From the NCBI GenBank assembly GCA_963082975.1, contig OY720349.1:50325962-50389961 (forward strand): DNA of 64,000 nt, given 5' to 3'. Within the stretch, counting starts at the first letter, position 1, and each line of letters starts with the position of its first letter. Shown here piece by piece: positions 55,260 through 64,000 of this stretch. The translations under genes were made by a program, and so were the position numbers. Origin of the DNA: Labia minor (lineage: Eukaryota > Arthropoda > Insecta > Dermaptera > Spongiphoridae). The notes under the pieces are model-generated. The model had not been told where the DNA came from. It did not search any database and saw only the letters and a program-made list of their open reading frames with translations.

Positions 55260-56170
55260 TTTATAACGTTTTTCATAACTTCACTTGGCGTCTGACTCTC
55301 TGTCTGTCTGTTCGCTCTTTTGACAAAATGAAATCGACATTTCATCGACTTTTTAATGACATATTCATTTGAAAATTTTTATAGATATTTCAATGGATTC
55401 CTAGAAGGTATAAAAGAAATATAATTGAATTATAATTAATTAATTGTATAATTAGTTAGCGATTAATTACTTTTAGTAACTAACTCCTTTTGTATTGTTC
55501 CGATTAATGTTTTTTCAACGGATTCTGAAACATAAATATTGATTTCAGGATAGAAATAATAAATACGTTCAAAATATGTATTTAAAAATTTTTTATAGCA
55601 TTAAAAAATTAATGATGAATTCTTATTAATCAATGAAGAGAGGTTTTTTCCCCTCAATTGGCATAGAGAAAATATCTTTCTTTTTATATATGTCCCTGAG
55701 AAAAAGAAAACAAAACAATAGAATAACCTTTTTTTATGAAGACAATATGAGTATATAATATATATACGAGTATATATATATCCTATATACATTTATAAAA
55801 TCTTATATTAATAAAAATTATTTATTTATAAATATTATATAATAACTATTATTCAATAATACATTTACTTAACATAAATACATAAAATCAATATTTTTTG
55901 TTTTATTCGATTTTCAAATTTTCGTATAACTTCATCTTTTCTATTTCTCTTGATTTATTTATCATATTAAAATTGTACTAAAAAGAATAAAATAATATAA
56001 ATATAAAAAATTTTTATAAAATAACGTTTTTCCAATGGACTAAAAAGAATAAAATAATTTTTCTATAAGCTTGATAAAGTTTATGGATGGATTGCTTCAT
56101 ATTCAACGAAAAACGTTGGGCGCTTTTAGTTTTATTTATTTATATTTTTTTCAGTCCATTTTTAACGTTA
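55260..56170 (-). repeat. Repeat family C, copy 4, minus strand
   Basis: Reverse complement of the 40.09-41.03 kb copy over nearly its whole length, from ACTTCACTTGGCGTCTG (55,280) to AACGTTGGGCGCTTTTAG (56,110) and beyond. Confidence 0.8.
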
Positions 56171-56174
56171 TTTT

Positions 56175-56655
56175 ATATATATTTTTTTTTTATATTTATA
56201 TTATTTATCTTTATTCTTGACCAATCGGGAATCAAGCCCCTTTCAACCAACATACCAATTTATGGTAAATACATATTATATTAACAATTGTAATAATAAT
56301 AATAAACTAAATATTATTATTATACAATATGAATCTCCCAACACCAAGCTGAACTGAACTTATATCAATATTTTAAAATATTTTTTTGTAAAAATAATAA
56401 TGATATTAACAATAGTAATAATTTGAATAACTTATAAAAAATACATAAATAAGCAAATTTAACTTAAATTAAAAATTAAAATTAAAAATAACAATATTTA
56501 TTAAAAGGAAAAGCATTACGCATGTTAATTCACTATCTTCAATCAGAGAGGCAAGTATTCTTGTTGGATGATCAATTAACCTTTTGATTGTTTATAAAAT
56601 TGATTCATTGAGATTAAGTCAAAGGACAAAAATAAGATTGCCTCTGCGACCAATT
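56175..56655. other. AT-rich stretch without recognisable gene
   Basis: No feature recognised. Confidence 0.6.
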
Positions 56656-56689
56656 TGACTAACAATCTTTAACTAACGGAATAAGGGGA

Positions 56690-57190
56690 AAAAACTGAAA
56701 TAATGCATTTTATTCGATTGTGAATGGGAAACAGAGAATTTAGACTCGTTTAACATTCTGCAAGTTAAAGCGTCATAATCATTTACTTTGTTACCATTCA
56801 AAGAAATTTTGTGAGTTATATACTCAATATAATTCAACAAATCTATATTTTTAGAATTAATATTATTACTAATCAAATGGGATTTATTATTTAATGATTG
56901 ATAAATTTCAATCAAAATCCCTTTGTGATCACTCATCAATTATAGTCCATGATGCATAAGGTTTTAATACAGGCGAATCTAAAGACAAATCACATGTGAT
57001 GTGTTTCTGAATGAATGGGGATCATGGTAATTTCACCATTATTTAAAATAACTAAACCATCTCTTTCCACCCACGAATTCAACGTAGTAGCAGCTCCATG
57101 CGATTTCCTGTGCATTAAAATCGCCACAAAAGATAATCTCTTTTGTGATTATACAAAATTTCTCATTCATTACTTCCCTGGTGAGCAATT
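56690..57190 (-). pseudogene. Jockey-like LINE endonuclease relic
   Basis: On the minus strand, in changing frames, IIFCGDFNAQEIAWS, then LVILNNGEITMI and finally SDHKGILIEI can be read. These are the last three blocks of an APE-type endonuclease: GDFNA, N-G-x-x-T-x-I and SDH, with the catalytic Asp-Asn and Asp-His pairs visible. Stops occur between them, and the RT that should follow (toward lower coordinates) is unreadable. It is a different LINE lineage from the 5.1-6.7 kb element and could belong with the RT relic at 8.2 kb. Confidence 0.6.
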
Positions 57191-57194
57191 TTAT

Positions 57195-57865
57195 TCTTAA
57201 TTATTAATACACTACCAAAACAATTATTGTAATTTAGAAAAATAGGTATATATGTTTTTTTGTTAGAATTACGAACATATATTTATATATATAATATAGT
57301 ATGAAATAATAAATTTATTAAATTTTAATTATATATTTATAAAATTATAATTCACTTAATGAATATTGAATGATGTTTTTTTGATTCCTCCTTTCCTGCA
57401 ATTTACAGATTTTTTTGAAGTTTAGCCAATTTAAATACATAGTTTGTTTGAATTTTAAGTTTAAAGTACAAAAAAAATGTTTCTTTGATTAACTATTTGT
57501 GAATGTTATACATAGTTTTTTGTTTTTTTTTAATTTTATATACCTATGCCCTTTCGCATTTATACATATTTACTTACAATTTTTGTTAATTTGGTGAGGA
57601 TTGAAATATCATCATCAATTATAACTCATACATCTTATAATAATTAATTGATGAAAAAATAATATTTCCGTTTTTGACAACCATAACAAATCTTAATAAA
57701 TAACTTCTAAACCAACTTTGAACTAAATGAATTTTGTTCCAAGTGTTATTTGTTTTAACATGTCTATTTATAATTCTTTTTGCAATTTCATCTGCTAATA
57801 AATTTAAATAAAATAAATTCTATTTTATTATCATATACAAGATATGAATTTATGTGATTGATTTT
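57195..57865. other. AT-rich stretch without recognisable gene
   Basis: No feature recognised. Confidence 0.6.
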
Positions 57866-57867
57866 TA

Positions 57868-58474
57868 CTATCTCTCGCCAGAGATAGTATTGCGATCACG
57901 AAAATTTTCGATGTCGAGATTTTGATGTTTTTATACGTTTTGAAGTTTCCTGAATAATTTTCACTAAGGGTGCGAAAATGTCTGTCTCTCTGTGTGTGTA
58001 TGTATGTAGACAAGATTACGCAAAAACGGTTTGAGCTAGAATCATGAAATTTGGCATACTGGCATTATTCAAAATTTGTAGTTTTCTATCAACTTTTGAG
58101 AAATGTAGCTCAACCGAAAGAGGGTCATTACCTACAACGTTTTGTTTTTTTTTCCTCTAAAGTGACCGTAAAAATAAAGATATTTGTTTGATAGTTTTTT
58201 ACATGATTAAAGATTGTATAAAACTGCTATATATAGGATTTCAGCTTGATTAAATCGCTGAAAGTACCAGTATTCATTTTTTAACATTGCAAATCTCACG
58301 CGCCAACACATGACGAGGTGCCATCAACAAAGACCCAAACATGCGCTGGTTTAATAAATATTATTTATTAATTTTAATTTATAATTAATTAAATTTAATT
58401 TAAATATAATATATTATGTTATTTAATCCAATTCAAATTGCGAGATAGTCGAGTGGAGACACTCCAGCTTATTT
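57868..58474 (+). repeat. Repeat family A, copy 4 (most complete)
   Basis: Starts with the hairpin ACTATCTC-TCGCCA-GAGATAGT and ends GCGAGATAGTCGAGTGGAGA followed by CACTCC. The outer ACTATCTC(TC)GC and its reverse complement GCGAGATAGT give short inverted termini. It is about 600 bp, non-coding, with a short (GTCT/GT) tract. It is the reference copy for the other three. Confidence 0.8.
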
Positions 58475-58479
58475 TAGAA

Positions 58480-59490
58480 ATGTTAACTTGTCTTGGGTCG
58501 GCATTTATGCATCAGCTCTATCAAGACTATTTGTTGTTAAAGGCAGACATTAAAGCACTCAAACGGCTGAATAATCAAACATTGTCTTCCACTCAGCAAA
58601 CGATCATAATAAAATGCATTCATTAAAGTCACAAATGAGAATAATTGAGAGGGAAATAAGAACAAGCTTTGTATTTAGGCATGTGTTCATGTATTTTTTA
58701 ATGTCTTTTGTAGTACTAATAACTCAACAAGATTAATGAATACTTAAAGAAGGTGTGAAATAAAATCATATATATAGATATATATATTGTATATAAAAAG
58801 TATTATCGCTCTACAAGAGAAATTGATTAAATTTATATTTTAAAAAACTTTTAATTTATATACTGAATATATATTGAATAATAACATTGTTTTATTTAAA
58901 AAATTACAGAATAAAATTAAATCACACATTTATAAAGAACTTAAAAATTTATTAATAATGAATTATTCCTTGTGATTAAAAATAGTTTAATTTTTATATA
59001 TGATTCCTTTTTGAATAATGAACTAACAAAATTCACGTTTATTCGGTTGATTTTAAAACTTGTATCCATTTTAGATTTTAACTTTATTTGTTTTATTAAT
59101 AAGTTTTTTCTTTTGATTTGAAAATTTAACTATATTCCAATTTGAATCAGATTATAAATCGATTCAAATAATAAGATTGTATATATAATTCAAATAATAA
59201 GATTATATATATAACATTCTCAAACTATTCATCTTGAAAAGTATTTTTTTTTTCACAACACTAAATTCTCCCTATTAGGAAAATAATTGAATGATTAGAT
59301 TACCAATAAATAACAAGTATGGGATTGTAGTCAACTCGTCAAAGTGCGTCCTCCAGGCAACAGGGGTAACATTTCTCGGGTACCAAAGAGGATTCACGTC
59401 CACTCCCAGAGAGGACAGCCGATGAATTTGATAAATATGAATAAAAGTTCGTTGATACTAATGCTTCCTAGCATTCCCAGATGTTTTAAT
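58480..59490. other. AT-rich stretch without recognisable gene
   Basis: No supported gene. The 62-codon frame at 58,438-58,626 begins inside repeat A and shows no motif. Confidence 0.55.
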
Positions 59491-59496
59491 TATTTA

Positions 59497-60060
59497 CTAG
59501 CTGCTCCGAGCGCCTTCGGTGCTCTCCACACCTAGAGTGGTACATAGTATTTGGTTAAGAGTAGTAAAAGGTTTTCATCCATTTTGTTTCAATCAGTATA
59601 TTACATAAAACATTCATTTCTTTTTGTGTTCTTATTTAAAATATATTTTAATTTAATCAATAAATTAATTATATATTATTGTATATGTTTTATATCTATC
59701 TATCTATCTACTCGAAACTTCTTGGCCGCAACAACCACATTTCTCTAAATGTCCCTTCATACACTAAGATCTTACTTAAAAATCAAATTATGAGATCAAA
59801 ATTAAAATTATTTATTCATATAATCCTAAAAATTAAAAGAGGTAATAAGTGAATGTTTTCAGTGTGTTAAATAAGTTAAAAAGGCAAATATTAGAAAAAA
59901 AATAAATATAAAAATATAAAAATAAACATGACAACATGTAGCTAGATATCAAATTTTAAAAAATTAATGTCTGAGATATGCAAGAATATTGTGATGTAAT
60001 TTCATAGAAATCGGTTCAGCCAATATTAAATTTACAAAAATATATATATTTTATATCAAC
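59497..60060 (-). mobile_element. Helitron relic, minus strand (3' end at 59,497)
   Basis: CTAG at 59,497-59,500 with hairpin GAGCGCC-TTC-GGTGCTC just inside, read on the minus strand, and T after the end. The interior is collinear with 8,933-9,560: the TTGTTTCAATCAGT block, (TATC)n, TCTTGGCCGCAACAACC from the LINE tail, and TGCAAGAATATTGTGATGTAATTTC. It lacks most of the GC-rich second hairpin. The 5' end is not resolved. Confidence 0.65.
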
Positions 60061-60064
60061 TGGC

Positions 60065-61219
60065 TTACTTGTCTGTCTTTCAGTGCATTAATACATACGT
60101 TTAAGGAGTATATGTTTTATTAGTCATTTATGTTCTTTTAAATTATTTGAATGGTGTCTCGGTTAACAGGTATATATATAATATAGGATCAAAATATTTT
60201 ATTTTATCAAGTTAATTTTAATATATTTTTCATCTTGAAATAAAAATCAAGTTATTTTAATTAATTTGTATATTTTAGGGAAAAAACCAATAATAAGGAA
60301 TCATTTTTTTTTAATTACCGATCGCAGGCTCGATGTCCTGGTACTATATATCAGACATATAGAATCAAATTCAAAGAGAATAAGGTATAAGAAAAGAAAG
60401 GATCACATGCACGTGCTTGTAATTAAACCCTGTATATGGGGTCCATCGAGAAGCCTGAATAAAGAGAATATTCTATTACATCCATGGCGATTCTACATTA
60501 TATAACGAAATTGTTCTGTAAATTTCGGCAGTATTTTATTTAAAATAATTTCTGAAAAAATAAAATTATTTATATAACATTCGTATTCGATGTTGACAAT
60601 ATATAATATAATAAAAATAAATAGCAAGTATCCAAATTCGAATACCTTCCTGATTATTATAAAATTTTCTTTTATTATCTATTTGTAAAGTTGACGTTAA
60701 TTTCTCTTGGTTCCGAGGATAAATTATTATCAACGGACTAAAGACATCATCATTATCATATCATTAGTGTGTGCTCATGTCTGTATGTAGATGTGTTGCT
60801 TATCTTCTCCGTAGAGATTAGTTAATGTTAATAAATCGACTGTGACAATGAATGTATCAGAGGGTAAGATAAGCTTACCTACTACCTATATTCTCCCTCC
60901 TCCTCCCTTCTAACCATCCCCTCTCCTCTCTCTTCCCACCTGGCCTAATCCCTCACACCCACTTTTAAGCAAAAAAGTGATAAAGCCGCTTGAAATAGCT
61001 TAGAGAATCGATCGCCAAAGCATTTTCTGATTAAATCCTTCTCGAAGAAATAAAAAAATAAAAATAAAAATTATATATATCTTTATTTATTTTTGAAAAA
61101 GAAAAAAAATTAAGAATGAATGAGTTCGTGAATTGAATTTTAAATCATTCATTAATACTCTATTAATCCAATTATTTTACTTGTTATATCTATAATCATA
61201 GATCACATACATAAAAAAA

Positions 61220-61250
<31 letters not shown>
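60065..61250. other. AT-rich stretch with a pyrimidine-rich tract
   Basis: No supported gene. A strand-biased C/T tract (TCTCCCTCCTCCTCCC and onward) runs from about 60,888 to 60,962. The GC hairpin block related to 9.87 kb lies near 60,318-60,344. Confidence 0.5.
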
Positions 61251-61255
<5 letters not shown>

Positions 61256-61256
<1 letters not shown>

Positions 61257-62313
61257 TCCTTTTCAAAATCATAAGACCAAACATTAATTAACTAATTAAT
61301 GAATGAAAAAAAATTTGGAATGAAAAAATTCAAATTGCTAACTAAAGAATCTGTCAAAGGGAGCTCCTGTGAGCAATTTTATGATCTGAAGCCAATTCTC
61401 ATAGACAAAAAGTGTAAACAAAGAAATTCATAGTTAAATTCGACGATTTTTAATTTATATTAATGATTTTTAAATAATTTTAATTGTAAATAATTAATTG
61501 ATAATAAATATTTAAATAAATAAGTTTCCAAATCTAATAAATTTAGCCTTGGCTAAAGGTGCCGTTCTTTCAGGCGAAGAAAAGGGTCAAATTGATATAT
61601 TAATTGAAAATGGCATGACACAAAGACATATTGCAACAAGGTTAGGTCGGTCAAAGACTGTCATTCATAATTATATTCAACTTAAAGAAAACAACCTCCC
61701 AACATTACATTTCAACATTAGAAACTCATCTTATTCCCTTTGCAAAGGATATTGGCGGCGAAAACTTCATCTTTCAACAGGATAATGTACCCATACACAA
61801 CTCAGCCCAAACGAAACAATGGTTAGAACAACAAAATATCAACGTCATGGCCAGCTCGATCTCGATCTCCAGACATGAACATCATTGAAAATGTCTGGGG
61901 ATACTTGGTAAGAAAAGTATACCAAGGAAATAGACAATTCAACTCGACTAAAGAACTTCGTTCTGAAATTGAGAACTAATAGTATAACATACATTCAGAC
62001 ATTGTTCAACTCAATCCCAAATCGCATTCACGAACTTGGTCAACGACTTGGAGGACCTACTCATTATTATATTCAACTTATCTTCCTTCATTTTTAATTC
62101 TGGTCTTATCTTTTTGCAATAGAACTATTCTTAACATTTAGGACTTTTTTTGTTTTTTTAATGCATTTTTACACATTTCAGATGTACAAAAGACCTCAAA
62201 GGAAGCTCCTTTTGACACTAATTTTTCAACGCATATAATTGTATTGACTTTTTCGCAATTTTTTTTAAAGATATTAAAAAAAATATATTCTGGTCTTATG
62301 ATTTTGCAAAGCA

Positions 62314-62314
<1 letters not shown>
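61256..62314 (+). mobile_element. Internally deleted Tc1-like transposon (1059 bp)
   Basis: The left terminus CTCCTTTTCAAAATCATAAG and the right terminus on the other strand CTGCTTTGCAAAATCATAAG match at 18 of 20 bases. Both continue ACCA and are flanked by TA inside a TA microsatellite. The interior holds the two ends of a Tc1-type transposase with the middle missing. Usual length is about 1.6 kb. Confidence 0.88.
61549..61978 (+). pseudogene. Tc1-like transposase, start lost and internally deleted
   Basis: The N-terminal part reads AKGAVLSGEEKGQIDILIE, then RHIATRLGRSKTVIHNYI, a paired-type helix-turn-helix as in Tc1 transposases. The codon where ATG is expected is TTG (61,549). After KENN a deletion joins it to the catalytic part, which in another frame reads FIFQQDNVPIHNSAQTKQW (second Asp) and, after one more shift, RSPDMNIIENVWGYL (the Glu of a DDE triad) and ends at EIEN. 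The first catalytic Asp is gone. It cannot encode an active enzyme. Confidence 0.85.
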
Positions 62315-62319
<5 letters not shown>

Positions 62320-62354
<35 letters not shown>

Positions 62355-63210
62355 TTTTATGTTGTTTAACAAAAATCGTTATTTCATACAACGTATAGTC
62401 ATTTTATAAAATCCAACGAATTTAAAATATTAACCATAATGAACCATGTATGAATAATAAAAGTAAAGTTTTAAAAAAATCATGACGTTACATTATTTAA
62501 ATTTGTAGGTGCTATCAAGAATAAAATAAACATTCAATATTATTTTTTGTACGAGTATTTATTAATAATTTTATCATTTTATTTTATCGGTAAGAATCGT
62601 ATTTATTTATTTATTTATTCTTACACACAATAAATGAAATGTTTTGCTAAATTTATAAATCAATAATAAATAATGTTTATCTATTTCTAATAAATGAAAT
62701 ATTCAATTTAGTGTATGATATATTTCATTCGATTCCTTTATTTCTTCTTTTTCTTTTCTATTTCTTTCCATCTCTTTCTACCTTTGCTCTCAAAATCTCT
62801 AACCACAAACCTCTTCGTTATATAATAGCATATCTTTATTCGTAAAACACATTTGATAATCGAGTAATTTTAGTTAATTATATTATATGATATATATAAA
62901 TAAATGCAGGAATTAAATTGTTCTTGATTATTTTATTTTATTTTGCTCATTAATATTAAACAATATAATTGATATTGAACAATAAGATATGAAAATATAA
63001 GCGAGGATAAATATTTTATTTTTATTTTTAACTAAGGAATTAAATTATTTTCAATTAAATCTAAATAAAAAGAAATAACTTTTTTTTTAATCTGATATTA
63101 CATATGATATAATATTAATAAAATAAATTAAATTCCTATTGAAAAATATCTTTCCCATTTAATTTTTATAAATTTTAAAATAAAATTAGTATAGTTTATG
63201 ACTGACTATG
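62320..63210. other. AT-rich stretch without recognisable gene
   Basis: Starts with a (TA)n microsatellite to about 62,350; otherwise no feature recognised. Confidence 0.6.
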
Positions 63211-63214
63211 ACTG

Positions 63215-63614
63215 GGAGACGAGAGTAGATTTAGAGTATTTGAAAATATGATTTTTTTGTAGCATTTATGGGCCAAATGAGGTCACCAGGGAATGGCGTA
63301 GACTACATAATGAGGAATTGCATGACTTCTATACTTTTCACCAGACATCGTTAAAAATAAAATCAAAAAGGTTGATGGGCAGAACACTTAGCAAGAATGA
63401 GTGATGATAGACTAGCGAAAAATATATTGGTGGGGAGACTGATTGGGAAACATCCGGTTGGAAGACCAAGGACGAGGTGGGTGTATAATGTGGGAAGGGA
63501 CGTGAAAGGGAGAATAGGAGTTGGATGGGTGTAGCTCAGAATAAGGATACTTGGAGGATTGTGTTTGCTGCGGCCAAGATCTTTCGAGTTTCGTATGCCA
63601 CAAAGATAGATAGA
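63215..63614 (+). pseudogene. AP-endonuclease LINE C-terminal end with (AGAT)n tail
   Basis: The first readable block is SIYGPNEVTREWRRLHNEEL; after a frameshift come EHLARMSDDRLAKNIL and GKHPVGRPRTRWVYNVGRD, and then the LINE tail GCTGCGGCCAAGATCTTTCG, with a final AGATAGATAG. It is the best-preserved example in the window of the LINE's last 130 codons and shows where the 3' terminus lies. It is 5'-truncated, with two frameshifts or stops. The minus-strand frames here are shadows. Confidence 0.8.
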
Positions 63615-64000
63615 ATTTTTATGACCCTTTTGAAAACCATACACAGTCAATGTTAATTATAATAAATATTCAATAAATCTAAATATATTTTAATTAATGG
63701 TAATCATTACTAAATAGGTATAAATGAATATAGAAAAAAGATTTTGTGATCCTCTCTACAAATCTTATTTTATTTGGTTATTAATTATAATTATTATTAA
63801 ATTATTTTTAACGAAATTAATCCTTGAAATGCCAATTATTTATATCAATTTTATTAAATATATTTGAAGTGTGTGTGATCTATTCTATCTCTTTTCATGT
63901 TAAATAAAATAATTTTCTGTCTCTATGTATTATTGATTCATATAGTATTTATAATAAATTAAAAATACATCAGTTTAATTAATTATTGACTGAAAAAATA
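63615..64000. other. AT-rich stretch to the end of the window
   Basis: No feature recognised. Confidence 0.6.

Noticed and set aside
63363-63650. Minus-strand ORFs of 95 and 63 codons
   Set aside because: They are antisense to the LINE C-terminal fragment with GRPRTRW on the plus strand.
1-64000. CRISPR arrays, bacterial operons, riboswitches, rRNA genes
   Set aside because: No regularly spaced direct repeats with unique spacers, no Shine-Dalgarno-led gene strings and no rRNA-like sequence were seen. The window is eukaryotic.

Overview
The window is strongly AT-rich animal DNA, most likely from an arthropod and probably an insect. The basis is its mobile-element mix: a Ty3/gypsy LTR retrotransposon, AP-endonuclease LINEs, Jockey-like LINE pieces, a DD41D mariner, a Tc1-like element, many Helitron ends and several MITEs. 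No complete host protein-coding gene can be supported. Three short GC-rich or splice-flanked blocks (29.7, 34.0 and 45.3-45.5 kb) are possible host exons, all at low confidence.

Layout. 0-8.5 kb: a hammerhead-like RNA motif (1.5 kb), a tandemly duplicated repeat (family A) split by a 5'-truncated LINE (2.0-2.65 kb), an internally deleted AP-endonuclease LINE on the minus strand (5.1-6.7 kb) and a Jockey-like RT fragment (8.2-8.5 kb). 8.9-13.3 kb: a Helitron tail, a repeat (family C) and a chimeric LINE-tailed element ending in (AAG)n. 14.9-19.9 kb: the one intact element, a minus-strand Ty3/gypsy retrotransposon. Its two LTRs look identical, gag and pol are open, a canonical slippery heptamer joins them, and all expected catalytic residues are visible. 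19.9-25.5 kb: a second hammerhead-like motif, a complete short Helitron (629 bp) that carries a tRNA-like sequence and a LINE tail, and an internally deleted mariner inside an older repeat.

26.8-39.1 kb holds two diverged direct copies of one unique-looking segment (about 26.9-28.5 and 35.1-38.7 kb). The first copy is split by nested MITEs. The second lies between matching minus-strand Helitron ends (39,059 and 34,217), which suggests a 4.8 kb Helitron carrying host-like sequence. A probable solo LTR with a primer-binding-site-like sequence lies at 32.3-32.7 kb.

39.6-64 kb: more family A and C repeats, Helitron 5' and 3' ends, AP-endonuclease LINE fragments at 42.9, 48.2, 51 and 63.2 kb, a Jockey-like endonuclease relic (56.7-57.2 kb), a palindromic MITE (49.6 kb) and an internally deleted Tc1-like element with good terminal repeats (61.3-62.3 kb).

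Only the gypsy-type element is a working-looking gene set: Gag, protease, RT, RNase H and integrase from one transcript. The other mobile sequences are relics or non-autonomous, so any movement would need enzymes encoded elsewhere.
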